DNA of 64,000 nucleotides. Source: Salipiger abyssi. Lineage in GTDB: Bacteria; Pseudomonadota; Alphaproteobacteria; Rhodobacterales; Rhodobacteraceae. This document shows positions 24,555 to 34,468 of the stretch, one piece after another (position 1 is the stretch's first letter; each line of letters begins with the position of its first letter). The stretch lies in the NCBI RefSeq assembly GCF_017311415.1, contig NZ_JAEKIS010000005.1, positions 62,001 to 126,000 of the forward strand. Reading direction: 5' to 3'. Made by a program: the position numbers and the translations under genes. Below the pieces are notes generated by a model that was not told the origin of the DNA, searched no databases, and saw only the letters and a list, made by a program, of their open reading frames with translations.

Positions 24555-25460
24555 TCAGTTCGACTTGGCCTGACGGGCCGCGATGATCGAGAGGTAGTTA
24601 TCGTGGCCGATGGGCTTGAAGCCCAGCGATTCACCGGCGGAGATGTTGTAGGTGCACTCCTGATCGGCCTCGTACATGCCGTCGATAAGCGCGGTCATCT
24701 TGTCCTTCACATCCTGCGGCAGCGATTTGCGCAGCACGATCGGGCCTTCGGGGATCTCTTTCGACCGCCAGATCTCGGTCAGCTCGTTCATGTCGATGAG
24801 GCCCGCGTCCACCGCCTTGCGCAGCGCGCCGGAGTTGTAGCCGTCTTCCCAGGCGCCCTGGCCATCGGCCCAGGTCACACCGGCATCCACGTCGCCATTG
24901 TTCACCGCGACGATGGTCTGCTCATGACCGCCGGTGAACTTCACTTCCTTGAAGTAGTCGCCCGACTCCATGGTGATGCCGTCTTTGTATTGCGGGATCT
25001 CGATGGAGGGGATCAGGTAGCCCGAGGTCGAGTTCGGATCGCCGAAGCCGAAGGTCTTGCCTTCCATGTCGTCCAGCGAGGCAACACCGCTGTCCTTGCG
25101 AGCGAAGCCGATGGAGTAATAGCCGATGGAACCGTCCATATTGACCTTGACCAGCACCGGCTCGACCGCTTCGGGATCGGAGAGATAGGTGGCCGCATAA
25201 CCCGAGGCGCCGAGCCAGGCCATATCCAGCGTGCCGCCCAGCAGGCCCTGGATCACGCCGTTATAGTCGGCGGGGGCAAAGAGCTTGACCGGAACGCCGA
25301 GCGTTTCCTCGGAATACTCTTTCAGGCATTCGTGGTTGTTCAGGCGGTCCTGCGCGTTTTCGCCGCCGAGGATGCCGATATTGAACTCGGTGATCTCCTG
25401 CGCCGAGGCGGCGGAAACCAGCGCGGTGGTGGCCAGTGCGGCCGCGATGAGCTTTTTCAT
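24555..25460 (-). CDS. phnD: Phosphonate ABC transporter substrate-binding protein PhnD
   Basis: A 301-residue periplasmic binding protein. Signal peptide MKKLIAAALATTALVSAASA. The family signature with residues for the phosphonate group is seen in MAWLGASGYAATYL and YYSIGFARKDSGVASLDDMEGKTFGFGDPNSTSGYLIP. It delivers phosphonates to PhnE1/E2. It is the second gene after phnC, 57 bp downstream, and is followed by a terminator-like hairpin. Confidence 0.93.
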   Translation of the reverse strand: MKKLIAAALATTALVSAASAQEITEFNIGILGGENAQDRLNNHECLKEYSEETLGVPVKLFAPADYNGVIQGLLGGTLDMAWLGASGYAATYLSDPEAVEPVLVKVNMDGSIGYYSIGFARKDSGVASLDDMEGKTFGFGDPNSTSGYLIPSIEIPQYKDGITMESGDYFKEVKFTGGHEQTIVAVNNGDVDAGVTWADGQGAWEDGYNSGALRKAVDAGLIDMNELTEIWRSKEIPEGPIVLRKSLPQDVKDKMTALIDGMYEADQECTYNISAGESLGFKPIGHDNYLSIIAARQAKSN

Positions 25461-25517
25461 GGGTCTTCCCTCTCTGTCAGTGAACGCCCCGTCCCTCGGG
25501 GCCTCATGGAAGCTGGT

Positions 25518-26336
25518 TCAGACCGAGACCTCGGCCTGACGGATCTCCGTCTGGGCCACGGGGTCGCGGATTTCGGTGGAGGTGGCGTCTTCGGAAAACT
25601 CCGCCCCCGCGCCATAGATGTCGCGGGCGACGCCGGTGGTGAGCTGTTCGGGTGTGCCGTCAAAGACGATGCGCCCGTCGCGCATCCCGATCACCCGGTC
25701 GCAATAGCGCCGCGCGGTGTCGAGCGTGTGCAGGTTGGCGATGACCATGCGGCCATCCTCGTCATGGATGCGGCGCAGGGCCTCCATGACGATCTGCGCG
25801 TTCATCGGGTCGAGCGAGGCAATCGGCTCGTCGGCCAGAATGACCCTGGGGTCCTGCATCAGCGCCCGCGCGATGGCGACGCGCTGCTGCTGACCGCCCG
25901 ACAGCGCCTCGGCGCGTTTCGCGGCGTGATCGGCGATGCCCAGACGGTCGAGAATGTCGATGGCGCGGTGAATGTCCTCACGCGGGTAGAGGTTGAACAT
26001 CGTGGAGAGCGTCGGACGCTTGGCCAACGTGCCGTGCAGCACGTTGGACACCACATCCATGCGCGGCACCAGGTTGAACTGCTGAAAGATCATCGCGCAG
26101 TCGGATTGCCAGGCGCGCCGTTCGGCGCCTTTCAGTGCCAGCACGTTGCGGCCCTCGAAACGGATCTCGCCCTCGGTCGCATCGGTCAGCCGGTTCATCA
26201 TGCGCAGGAAGGTCGACTTGCCGGCACCGGAGCGGCCGATGATGCCGATCATCCTCGGGCGGTCGACGGCAAAGCTCGCGTTGTCCACGGCCGTGTTCGC
26301 GCCGAAGCGCTTGGTCAGCTGGTCTACGACGAGCAT
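25518..26336 (-). CDS. phnC: Phosphonate ABC transporter ATP-binding protein PhnC
   Basis: A 272-residue ABC ATPase. Walker [11 protein letters not shown]-loop [21 protein letters not shown] (PhnC type), signature LSGGQQQRV and Walker [15 protein letters not shown]-terminal tail of about 30 acidic residues extends beyond the core. ATG 26336 follows a GGGGG run that can serve as ribosome site. A Pho-box candidate is about 90 bp upstream. It is the first gene of phnCDE1E2-acetyltransferase. Confidence 0.93.
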   Translation of the reverse strand: MLVVDQLTKRFGANTAVDNASFAVDRPRMIGIIGRSGAGKSTFLRMMNRLTDATEGEIRFEGRNVLALKGAERRAWQSDCAMIFQQFNLVPRMDVVSNVLHGTLAKRPTLSTMFNLYPREDIHRAIDILDRLGIADHAAKRAEALSGGQQQRVAIARALMQDPRVILADEPIASLDPMNAQIVMEALRRIHDEDGRMVIANLHTLDTARRYCDRVIGMRDGRIVFDGTPEQLTTGVARDIYGAGAEFSEDATSTEIRDPVAQTEIRQAEVSV

Positions 26337-26425
26337 GTGTCCCCCGAGTTCATCGTTTCGAGGCTCTATAAAGATGCGCTGGTATCGGCTGCGTGACGGT
26401 TTCTTGTCGAAACCCTCACCGAACG

Positions 26426-26443
26426 GTGAAGCTTTGATGACAG
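26426..26443 (-). promoter_or_regulatory. Putative Pho box upstream of phnC
   Basis: Minus-strand CTGTCATCAAAGCTTCAC. The first half-site is a perfect CTGTCAT; the second keeps TCAC at the right phase. It sits 90 bp before phnC. A small palindrome TCACCG-AA-CGGTGA overlaps its edge (26416-26429). Together with the box at 19164-19181 it supports joint PhoB control of uptake and catabolism. Confidence 0.55.
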
Positions 26444-26562
26444 GATAGGGCGACGGAGTGGAGATTGCGGCCCGCCGGGATTGGTGATCTACAACGGGAA
26501 TAGCCCAACGGCACCGCACTCTTCGACGGCGCCGAGACCCCGGACAGACCGAAACGCGCCCC

Positions 26563-27981
26563 ATGGCAGAGACTCCCAGCCCCGAACAGGCGATGGCGCC
26601 CCCCCTTCCCGATTTCATCGCCGGGCTGCTGCTGATGGCGGTCACCGGATTGGTGGCGCTGCGCGAATGGGGCGGGCCGGCGGCGCTCGACCCGCTGCTC
26701 TTCCTGCTGTTGGGGTTGCTGGTGGCGGTGCTGTTTTTCCAGGTGCGCCCCGGGCGCAAGGGCTTCGTCATCGTGGCGCTGGCGCTCACCGGAGCGCTGA
26801 TCTGGCGCGGCGGCGACTGGCAGGAAGTGGTGCTGCGCGCCGCCCGCTCCGCCGCCTTCATCGGCGCCTTCTTCACCGCGCTGGCGACGCTGCGCAGCGC
26901 CGCAGAGCCGTCGCAGGCGATCCGCGCGGGGGGCAGCTTTCTGGCGCGCCAGCCGCCGGGGCGGCGCTATCTGGCGCTGACCATGGGCGGCACCGCCTTT
27001 GCGCTGATCCTCAATTACGGCGCGATCTCGCTGCTGGGCAGCCTCGCCACGGCGGCGGCGCAGGAAGAGCCCGATGCCGAGATCCGCAACCATCGCCGCC
27101 GCCGCATGCTGCTGGCGATCCAGCGCGGTTTCATCACCTCGCTGCCCTGGTCGCCGCTGTCCTTTGCCGTGGCCATCACCACGGTGCTGATCCCCGGCAC
27201 GAGCTGGGGCAGCGTGCTGCTGCCGGCGCTCGGCACCTCCGCGCTGATGACGCTGATCGGCTGGGGGCTGGATACGCTGTTCAAGCCGCGCCTCAGCCAC
27301 CCCGCCAAGACACCCGAGCCCGAGGGCTCCTGGGCGCTGATGCTGCCGCTGCTCGCGCTGCTTGCGATCCTCGCCGCCAGCGTGCTGGTGCTGGGGGCGC
27401 TGACCGGCATCCGGGTGGTCGGGCTGGTGCTGGTGATCGTGCCGGCGATGGCGCTGGTCTGGGCGGCGCTCCAGGCGCGCGCCGGCGCCGCGCCGCTGCG
27501 CCGGCGGCTGTCGGATTACTGTTTCCGCGAGATGCCCAGCTATCGCGGCGAGGTGCTCTTGCTGATGATGGCGGGCTATATCGGCACGGTCGCGGCCCCG
27601 CTGCTGGTGCCGCTGGTCAAGGCCAGCGGCTTTCACCCCGAAGATCTGCCGCCCTGGCTGGTGCTGGCGGGCCTCGTCTGGGTGATCCCGCTCGCGGGAC
27701 AGTTCGCCATGAACCCGATCCTCGCGGTCACCATGATCGCGCCGCTGCTGCCGAGCCCCGCCGCGCTCGGCGTCACGCCGGTGGCGCTGGTCACCGCGAT
27801 CACCGCGGGCTGGGCGCTTGGCGGCATCAGCTCGCCCTTTACCGCCACGACGCTGCTCACCGGTTCCTTCGGCAATGTCAGCGCACGTCATGTGGGTCTG
27901 CGCTGGAACGGCAGCTATATGGTGACCGCTTTGGTGGCACTGCCGCTCTGGGTTTTGGCCTATGCCTATCTGCTGAGCTGA
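26563..27981 (+). CDS. Polytopic membrane protein, possible transporter
   Basis: A 472-residue inner membrane protein with about 11-12 hydrophobic segments. A charged cytoplasmic loop after the fourth or fifth segment carries [16 protein letters not shown]. Paired motifs [23 protein letters not shown] and [23 protein letters not shown], one in each half, contain Pro/Ser/Thr/Gly helix breaks like the re-entrant regions of ion-transporter-superfamily carriers. It is transcribed just before a dipeptidase and a peptide ABC transporter, but a 70-bp gap separates them. The substrate is unknown. Confidence 0.7.
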   Translation: MAETPSPEQAMAPPLPDFIAGLLLMAVTGLVALREWGGPAALDPLLFLLLGLLVAVLFFQVRPGRKGFVIVALALTGALIWRGGDWQEVVLRAARSAAFIGAFFTALATLRSAAEPSQAIRAGGSFLARQPPGRRYLALTMGGTAFALILNYGAISLLGSLATAAAQEEPDAEIRNHRRRRMLLAIQRGFITSLPWSPLSFAVAITTVLIPGTSWGSVLLPALGTSALMTLIGWGLDTLFKPRLSHPAKTPEPEGSWALMLPLLALLAILAASVLVLGALTGIRVVGLVLVIVPAMALVWAALQARAGAAPLRRRLSDYCFREMPSYRGEVLLLMMAGYIGTVAAPLLVPLVKASGFHPEDLPPWLVLAGLVWVIPLAGQFAMNPILAVTMIAPLLPSPAALGVTPVALVTAITAGWALGGISSPFTATTLLTGSFGNVSARHVGLRWNGSYMVTALVALPLWVLAYAYLLS

Positions 27982-28051
27982 AATTTGCTTGCACACGAAT
28001 GACTCGCGGTGCCAGTCTCGGTCCATCCAAGACTGCGGAGCCCGCGATACC

Positions 28052-29113
28052 ATGACGTCCCCCCTTATCGACCCGCCGATTTTCGACGGCCATAACGACC
28101 TGATCCTGCGCCTGCTGCGCAGCACCGCCACGGCGGAGGGCGTCGCCGCCGGGCTGCCCGACGGCCATATCGACCTGCCCCGTGCCAGGGCCGGCGGCTT
28201 TGCCGGCGGGTTCTTTGCGATCTTCGTGCCCTCGCCCAGCAACAAGGCCGAGCGCCAGGAGGAGATGAACAAGCCCGAATACGATATGCCGCTGCCGCCG
28301 ATGATCCCCTTCGAAGAGGGCTATGACGTCACCATGCGCGGTGTCGCGGCGCTGGAGGCGCTGGAAAACGCCGGCGCGGTCACGATCTGCCGCAGCGTGG
28401 CCGAGCTGGAAACCGCGATCCACGGCCCAGACATGGCTGCGATCATGCATATCGAGGGTGCCGAGGGCATCGACCCGGAATTCGAGACCCTGCACGCGCT
28501 GCATGCGCGCGGGCTGCGCTCGCTCGGGCCGGTCTGGTCGCGCCCGACGGTCTTCGGCCATGGCGTGCCGTTCCGATTCCCCGCCTCCCCCGATACCGGG
28601 CCGGGGCTGACCGAGCATGGCAAACGGCTGATCGCCGAGTGCAACCGGCTCGGAATCATGGTCGATCTGAGCCACCTAAATGAGCAGGGATTCGATGACG
28701 TCGCGTCGCTTTCCGATGCCCCCCTGGTCGCCACACATTCCAATGCCTGGGAGGTCACCCCGCACTCGCGCAACCTGACAGACAGGCAGTTGCAGGTGAT
28801 TGCCGAGAGCGACGGCATGGTCGGAATCAACTTCGCCTCCGCCTTCCTGCGCCCCGACGGGCAGATGGACAGCGATTTTTCCCTTGACCTGCTGCTCCGC
28901 CATCTTGACCATTTGATCAAATTTCTGGGCGAGGACCGCGTGGGCTTCGGATCGGATTTCGACGGCGCGCTGGTGCCGAAGGATATCGGCGACTGCGCGG
29001 GTCTGCCCAACCTGCGGGCGGCGATGGCCGCTCACGGCATCGGGTCCGAGCTGATGGAGAAACTGGCCTACCGGAACTGGCTGCGCGTGCTGCGGCTGAC
29101 CTGGGGCGACTGA
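28052..29113 (+). CDS. Membrane dipeptidase (M19 family)
   Basis: A 353-residue zinc dipeptidase. The first metal ligands are in FDGHNDLILRLLRS (H14, D16). The bridging Glu is in MHIEGAEGID, and further His ligands are in VATHSNAWEVTPHSRNLTD. GSDFDGALVPKDIGD is the conserved late segment. It cleaves dipeptides, including D-amino acid-containing ones in some relatives. It lies directly upstream of a dipeptide-type ABC transporter, so the imported peptides may be its substrates. No signal peptide is seen. Confidence 0.9.
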   Translation: MTSPLIDPPIFDGHNDLILRLLRSTATAEGVAAGLPDGHIDLPRARAGGFAGGFFAIFVPSPSNKAERQEEMNKPEYDMPLPPMIPFEEGYDVTMRGVAALEALENAGAVTICRSVAELETAIHGPDMAAIMHIEGAEGIDPEFETLHALHARGLRSLGPVWSRPTVFGHGVPFRFPASPDTGPGLTEHGKRLIAECNRLGIMVDLSHLNEQGFDDVASLSDAPLVATHSNAWEVTPHSRNLTDRQLQVIAESDGMVGINFASAFLRPDGQMDSDFSLDLLLRHLDHLIKFLGEDRVGFGSDFDGALVPKDIGDCAGLPNLRAAMAAHGIGSELMEKLAYRNWLRVLRLTWGD

Positions 29114-29183
29114 AAGAGCAAACGACAAGGCCACGCAATAACGGGCCGGACAAAAGACAACATAACCGTAGGGAGTAAATATC

Positions 29184-30785
29184 ATGAAACAGTCACGCAG
29201 CTTGCGCGCCGCCGCGCTGGTCGCCGCCCTGATGGGCTCGGCCGCCCTGCCCGCCATGGCGGAAACCCCGCCCAACATGCTGGTGATCGCCAACCGCATC
29301 GACGACATCAAGACCTTCGACCCGGCCGAGAGCTTTGAATTCGCCGGCGCCGACGTATCGCGCAACGTCTATGAAAAGCTGGTGAATTTCGATCCGCTCG
29401 ATCTCGACGCGGGCTTCGGGCCTGAACTGGCCGAAAGCTGGGAGATCTCCGAGGACGGCACAGAGATCACCTTCACCATGGCAGAGGGCCATGTCTTTGC
29501 CTCCGGCAACCCGGTGACCGCCAAGGACGCGGAATTCTCGCTGCGCCGGGCGGTAATCCTGAACAAGACGCCCTCCTTCATCCTCACCCAGTTCGGCTTT
29601 ACCCCCGAGAATGTCGAGGAAACCATCGTCGCCACCGACGACAGCACCCTGGTGATCAAGCTCGACCAGAAATACGCGGTCTCGTTCGTGCTGAACTGCC
29701 TGACCGCCACCATCGGCGGCATCGTCGACATGGAAACCGCCATGGCCAATGAGGTCGACGGCGACATGGGCGCGGAATGGCTGCGCACCAACACCGCCGG
29801 CTCCGGCCCCTACAAGGTGGTGGACTGGAAGCCCAACGAATCCGTGCTGATGGATCTCAACCCCAATTACGGCGGCGAGAAACCGGCGATGGAGCGGGTG
29901 ATCGTCCAGCATATCCAGGAATCCGCCACCCAGCGCCTGCAACTGGAGCGCGGCGATATCGACATCGCGCGCAACCTCAGCCCCGAGGACATCGCCTCCG
30001 TCAAGGAGACCGACGGGCTCAAGGTCGTCGACGAGCTCAAGGGCCGGCTGATGTATTTCTCGGCCAACCAGAAAAACGAGATGCTGAGCGATCCCAAGGT
30101 GCTCGAAGCGCTGAAATGGGCCACCGATTACGAGGGCATGGCCGGCAGCTTCCTCAACGGGCAATACACCGTGCATCAGGCCTTCCTGCCGCTGACCTTC
30201 CTCGGCGCGCTTCAGGACAAGCCCTACAGCTTCGACTTGGACAAGGCCAAGGCGGCGCTGGCGGAATCGGGCTTTCCCGATTGCGGCCCGATCGAGATCT
30301 CGGTCCGCGAGGCGCAGGAGCGCATCGATATCGCGCAATCGCTGCAAAACACCTGGGGCCAGCTCGGCTGCGAGGCGGAGCTGATCGTCGGCACCGGTGC
30401 GCAGACGCTCGACCGTTACCGTGCGCGCGAGCATGACATCTATCTCGGCGCTTGGGGTCCGGACTATCCCGACCCCAACACCAACGCCGGCACCTTCGCC
30501 TATAACCCGGACAATTCCGACGAGGCCGGCGCCACCGGCCTGCTCGCCTGGCGCAACGCCTGGGGCATTCCGGAGATGAGCGAGGAGACCCTCGCCGCAG
30601 TCACCGAGAACGACACCGACACCCGCCGCGAGATGTATCTGGCGATCCAGAAGGAGCATCAGCAGATCTCGCCCTTCGGCATCATGTTCCAGCAGATCGA
30701 ACAGCACGCGATGCAGGAGAATGTGCAGGACTTCATCTCCGGCGGCGCCACCACGGCGGCCTCCTACTGGGTCGTGACCAAGTAA
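29184..30785 (+). CDS. Peptide-type ABC transporter substrate-binding protein (SBP family 5)
   Basis: A 533-residue periplasmic binding protein with signal peptide (core AALVAALMGSAALPAMA-E). The family 5 signature is recognisable in VYEKLVNFDPLDLDAGFGPELAESWEISEDGTEITFTMAEGHVFASGNPVTAKD, and the GPYKVVDWKPNESVLM and LGAWGPDYPDPNTNAGTFAYN blocks follow. The ATG has a GTAGGGAG ribosome site. It precedes permease and ATPase genes in one operon. Dipeptide, oligopeptide or a peptide-like substrate is likely, given the adjacent dipeptidase. Confidence 0.9.
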   Translation: MKQSRSLRAAALVAALMGSAALPAMAETPPNMLVIANRIDDIKTFDPAESFEFAGADVSRNVYEKLVNFDPLDLDAGFGPELAESWEISEDGTEITFTMAEGHVFASGNPVTAKDAEFSLRRAVILNKTPSFILTQFGFTPENVEETIVATDDSTLVIKLDQKYAVSFVLNCLTATIGGIVDMETAMANEVDGDMGAEWLRTNTAGSGPYKVVDWKPNESVLMDLNPNYGGEKPAMERVIVQHIQESATQRLQLERGDIDIARNLSPEDIASVKETDGLKVVDELKGRLMYFSANQKNEMLSDPKVLEALKWATDYEGMAGSFLNGQYTVHQAFLPLTFLGALQDKPYSFDLDKAKAALAESGFPDCGPIEISVREAQERIDIAQSLQNTWGQLGCEAELIVGTGAQTLDRYRAREHDIYLGAWGPDYPDPNTNAGTFAYNPDNSDEAGATGLLAWRNAWGIPEMSEETLAAVTENDTDTRREMYLAIQKEHQQISPFGIMFQQIEQHAMQENVQDFISGGATTAASYWVVTK

Positions 30786-30786
30786 C

Positions 30787-31845
30787 GTGGCCGATCTTTC
30801 GCAAACTCCGGGCGGGCAGCGCAGGCTGCCCGTTCCCCGCTGGCTGAAAAAGACCGCCGGCACGGTGCTGACCGTCGCGGTCACGCTGCTGGGGCTCTTG
30901 TTCGTCACCTTCATGATCGGTCGGGTCATGCCCATCGACCCGGTGCTGGCCGTCATCGGCGAGCGCGCGACGCAGGCGCAATACAATGAGGTGTTTCGCG
31001 AGCTCGGCCTAGACAAACCGCTGATCGCGCAATTCGCGATCTATGTGAACGACGTGCTGCATGGCGATTTCGGCACCTCGATCCGCACCGGCCAGCAGGT
31101 CTCCGAAGACATCGCCCGCGTCTTCCCTGCAACGCTGGAACTGGCGACGCTGGGCACCCTGATCGGGGTCTTCATCGGCGTGCCGCTGGGGGTGCTGGCG
31201 GCTGTCTTCCGGGGCCGCTGGATCGACCAGCTGGCGCGGCTCGTGGGCCTTGTGGGCTATTCCATGCCAATCTTCTGGCTGGGCCTCGTGGGGCTCTTGA
31301 TCTTCTACGGCATTCTCGGCTGGGTCGCGGGGCCGGGCCGGCTCGGCGTGTTCTACCAGGGGCTGGTGCCGACGCGCACCGGGCTCCTGCTGGTCGACAG
31401 CCTGATCGCCGGCGACTGGACCGTCTTCAAGGACGCCTTCAGCCACATCATCCTGCCGGCCTCGCTGCTGGGCTATTTCAGCCTCGCCTATATCAGCCGC
31501 ATGACCCGCAGCTTCATGCTGGAGCAGCTGAATTCCGAATACATCACCACCGCGCGGGTCAAGGGCCTGTCGGAATGGACGGTGATCTGGCGCCACGCCT
31601 TCCGCAATATCCGCATCCAGCTCATCACCGTGATCGCGTTGGCCTATGCCAACCTGCTCGAAGGCTCGGTGCTGACCGAGATCATCTTTGCCTGGCCCGG
31701 CATCGGCCAGTACATCACCACCTCGCTGCTCGCCAATGACATGAATTCGGTGCTGGGCGGCACGGTGGTGATCGGCACGATCTTCGTGGCGCTGAACATC
31801 TTCTCCGACCTGCTCTACCGTTTCTTCGATCCGAGGGCCAAATGA
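30787..31845 (+). CDS. Peptide-type ABC transporter permease (DppB-like)
   Basis: A 352-residue permease with about six membrane segments and the DppB-type N-terminal helix (VTLLGLLFVTFMIGRVMPIDPV). The binding-protein-dependent motif TARVKGLSEWTVIWRHAFRN is near the C-terminus. The GTG start is 2 nt after the stop of the binding protein gene. It pairs with the next gene (DppC-like). Confidence 0.9.
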   Translation: MADLSQTPGGQRRLPVPRWLKKTAGTVLTVAVTLLGLLFVTFMIGRVMPIDPVLAVIGERATQAQYNEVFRELGLDKPLIAQFAIYVNDVLHGDFGTSIRTGQQVSEDIARVFPATLELATLGTLIGVFIGVPLGVLAAVFRGRWIDQLARLVGLVGYSMPIFWLGLVGLLIFYGILGWVAGPGRLGVFYQGLVPTRTGLLLVDSLIAGDWTVFKDAFSHIILPASLLGYFSLAYISRMTRSFMLEQLNSEYITTARVKGLSEWTVIWRHAFRNIRIQLITVIALAYANLLEGSVLTEIIFAWPGIGQYITTSLLANDMNSVLGGTVVIGTIFVALNIFSDLLYRFFDPRAK

Positions 31846-32753
31846 GCGATACGTCTCTCCGCGCCTGGCTTCTGGCCGACGCCCCCGCCTCGCGCGCCCA
31901 GGCGCGCGCCGCCGCCTGGTATGCGGGCTGGCTGAAACTGCGCGGCAACACGCTGGCCATGGCCGGGCTGGTGGTGCTGGTTCTGCTGATCCTCGCCGCC
32001 CTCCTGGCACCGCTGCTGGCCACACAAGACCCGTTCGTGCAGGATCTCGGCGCGCGGCTGAAACCGCCGGGCTGGGAAGGCCATATCTTCGGCACCGACA
32101 GTCTCGGGCGGGATATCTGGTCGCGCATCGTCTATGGCGCCCGCATCTCGCTCTATATCGTTGCGCTGGTGGCGCTGGTGGCGCCGCTTCTGGGGCTGAT
32201 TATCGGCACCGTGGCGGGCTATATGGGCGGCATCATCGACGTGGCGCTGATGCGCTTCACCGATATCTTCCTCGCCTTCCCCCGGCTGATCCTGGCGCTG
32301 GCCTTCGTCGCGGCCCTGGGCGCGGGGATCGAGAACGCGGTGCTGGCGATCTCGCTCACCGCCTGGCCGCCCTATGCGCGGATCGCGCGGGCCGAGACGC
32401 TGACCATCCGCAATTCCGATTTCATCCACGCCATCAAGCTTCAGGGCGCTGGGCCGCTGCGCATCATCACGCGCCATGTCTGGCCGCTCTGCATCTCCAG
32501 CCTGGTGATCCGCGTCACCCTCGACATGGCGGGCATCATCCTGACCGCCGCCGGGCTCGGCTTCCTCGGCCTCGGCGCGCAGCCGCCCTCGCCGGAATGG
32601 GGTGCCATGGTCTCGGAGGGGCGCAAATACATCCTCGATTACTGGTGGGTCGCCACCATCCCGGGGCTTGCCATCTTCACCATCTCGCTTGCCTTCAACC
32701 TGCTGGGCGACGGGCTGCGCGACGTGCTCGATCCCAAGGAGGCCGGACAATGA
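31842..32753 (+). CDS. Peptide-type ABC transporter permease (DppC-like)
   Basis: A 303-residue permease with an N-terminal OppC-type segment (GNTLAMAGLVVLVLLILAALLAPLLA). HIFGTDSLGRDIWSRIVYGARISL is diagnostic of DppC/OppC, and the EAA loop is HAIKLQGAGPLRIITRHVWP. It overlaps the previous permease gene by 4 nt (ATGA). A 70-bp spacer with a repeat fragment separates it from the ATPase gene. Confidence 0.9.
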   Translation: MSDTSLRAWLLADAPASRAQARAAAWYAGWLKLRGNTLAMAGLVVLVLLILAALLAPLLATQDPFVQDLGARLKPPGWEGHIFGTDSLGRDIWSRIVYGARISLYIVALVALVAPLLGLIIGTVAGYMGGIIDVALMRFTDIFLAFPRLILALAFVAALGAGIENAVLAISLTAWPPYARIARAETLTIRNSDFIHAIKLQGAGPLRIITRHVWPLCISSLVIRVTLDMAGIILTAAGLGFLGLGAQPPSPEWGAMVSEGRKYILDYWWVATIPGLAIFTISLAFNLLGDGLRDVLDPKEAGQ

Positions 32754-32774
32754 CCCCTCCCCCGGCCCGCCACG

Positions 32775-32794
32775 TCTTCTCTTTGCAAATACGC
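32775..32794. repeat. Dispersed intergenic element, fragment copy (dppC-dppD gap)
   Basis: TCTTCTCTTTGCAAATACGC matches 14767-14787 with one base fewer, on the same strand. It lies in a spacer inside an operon, as the first copy does, although that operon runs in the opposite direction. Confidence 0.55.
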
Positions 32795-32823
32795 ACCGGC
32801 CCGACAGCGGCCAGAGGCGCGCC

Positions 32824-33681
32824 ATGACCAGTCTTCTCGACGTCGAAAACCTCCGCGTCACCTTCCCCACCCGCTCCGGCAGTTTCGAGGCGGTGCGCGG
32901 CATCTCCTTCTCGCTCGGGCGCGAACGCCTCGGCATCGTGGGCGAGAGCGGCTCCGGCAAATCCATGACCGGTCGCGCCATCCTGAAGCTCATCCGCAAA
33001 CCCGGCATCGTCACCGCCGACCGCATGCAGATGGGCGGCACCGATCTGCTCACCGCCTCGGAACGCGAGATGCGCAGGATCCGCGGGCGCCATGCCTCGA
33101 TGATCATGCAGGATCCGAAATTCTCGCTGAACCCGGTGATGACCGTGGGCAGCCAGATCACCGAGGCGCTGCTCACCCACGAGAAACTCTCCCGTGCCGA
33201 GGCGCGCAAACGCGCCGTCGCCATGCTCGACGCGGTGGCGATCCGCGATCCAGAGCGGGTGATGTCGCTCTACCCACATGAGGTCTCGGGCGGCATGGGT
33301 CAGCGCATCATGATCGCCATGATGCTGATCCCCAATCCCGAGATCCTGATCGCCGACGAGCCGACCTCCGCGCTCGACGTGTCGGTGCAGCTCCAGGTGC
33401 TGGAGATCATGGACAAGCTGGTGACCGACCGTGGCATGGGGCTGATCTTCATCAGCCACGACCTCAATCTCGTGTCGAATTTCTGCGACCGCATCCTGAT
33501 CATGTACGCGGGCCGCATCGTCGAGGTCTGTCAGGCTGGCAAACTGCACGAGGCGAAACACCCCTATACGATAGGCCTGCTGAATTCCGTGCCCGATCTC
33601 GAACATCCCCGCCCGCGCCTCGACGCGCTGCAACGCGATCCCGCCTGGCGTGAGGCCCCTTCCGTGAGCGCGCTGACATGA
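32824..33681 (+). CDS. Peptide-type ABC transporter ATPase (DppD-like)
   Basis: A 285-residue ABC ATPase: Walker A GESGSGKSMT, signature VSGGMGQRI, Walker B ILIADEPTSALD, and the oligopeptide-type C-terminal extension HPYTIGLLNSVPDLEHPRPRL. The signature has GMGQR where most relatives have GMRQR or GMQQR, a mild deviation. An upstream open frame exists, but ATG 32824 fits the family start. Confidence 0.9.
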   Translation: MTSLLDVENLRVTFPTRSGSFEAVRGISFSLGRERLGIVGESGSGKSMTGRAILKLIRKPGIVTADRMQMGGTDLLTASEREMRRIRGRHASMIMQDPKFSLNPVMTVGSQITEALLTHEKLSRAEARKRAVAMLDAVAIRDPERVMSLYPHEVSGGMGQRIMIAMMLIPNPEILIADEPTSALDVSVQLQVLEIMDKLVTDRGMGLIFISHDLNLVSNFCDRILIMYAGRIVEVCQAGKLHEAKHPYTIGLLNSVPDLEHPRPRLDALQRDPAWREAPSVSALT

Positions 33682-34439
33682 GTGCCATCGAGATCCGCGA
33701 CCTCTCGGTCTATTTCGGCGAAGGCGCCGAGCAGATGCGTGCCGTGAAATCCGCGAACTTCACCGTGGCCGAGGGAGAAAGCTTCGGCCTCGTGGGCGAA
33801 TCCGGCTCGGGCAAATCCACCGTGCTGCGCGCCATCGCCGGGCTGGTCGACAGCTGGACCGGCGAGATGTCGGTGCTGGGCACGCCGCTCGGCCGCAAGC
33901 GCGCGCCGGCCTTCTTCAAGCAGGTGCAGATGGTGTTTCAGGACCCCTACGCCTCGCTGCACCCGCGCCATACGGTCGACCGGGTGCTGGGCGAGGTGCT
34001 GAAACTGCACGGGTTTTCCGATATCGACGCGCGCATCGACAGGCTGCTCGACGATGTCGGGCTCGGCAAGGGCTTCCGCTTCCGCTACCCGCACCAGCTG
34101 TCCGGCGGCCAGCGCCAGCGCGTCGCCATCGCCCGCGCGCTCGCGCCCGAGCCGCGCATCGTGCTGCTCGACGAGCCGACCTCGGCGCTCGATGTGTCGG
34201 TACAGGCGGAGATTCTCAACCTGCTCTCGGATCTGCGCGCCGAGCGTGGGCTCACCTATCTGATGGTGAGCCACGATCTCGGCGTGATCGGCCATATGTG
34301 CGACCGCATCGCGGTGATGCAGCATGGCGAGATCGTCGAGCTGCTGGATGTGGAGAAGATGCGCGCGCTTCAGGCCGAGCACGCCTATACGCGGCACCTG
34401 CTCGACAGCTCGATCCGCAGCGTGCGCGAGATCTCCTGA
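33678..34439 (+). CDS. Peptide-type ABC transporter ATPase (DppF-like)
   Basis: A 253-residue second ATPase with Walker A GESGSGKST, Q-loop MVFQDPYASLHPRHTV, signature LSGGQRQRV and Walker B IVLLDEPTSALD. It overlaps the DppD-like gene by 4 nt and is the last gene of the peptide operon. It is convergent with a monooxygenase gene across an inverted repeat. Confidence 0.9.
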   Translation: MSAIEIRDLSVYFGEGAEQMRAVKSANFTVAEGESFGLVGESGSGKSTVLRAIAGLVDSWTGEMSVLGTPLGRKRAPAFFKQVQMVFQDPYASLHPRHTVDRVLGEVLKLHGFSDIDARIDRLLDDVGLGKGFRFRYPHQLSGGQRQRVAIARALAPEPRIVLLDEPTSALDVSVQAEILNLLSDLRAERGLTYLMVSHDLGVIGHMCDRIAVMQHGEIVELLDVEKMRALQAEHAYTRHLLDSSIRSVREIS

Positions 34440-34468
34440 CCGCGCACCCGGCCGTGATGGACGGCCTG

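Noticed and set aside
32602-32823. Upstream extension of the DppD-like ATPase into the end of the DppC-like gene
   Set aside because: The added residues read through coding sequence of another gene in a different frame, and ATG 32824 gives the family N-terminus.
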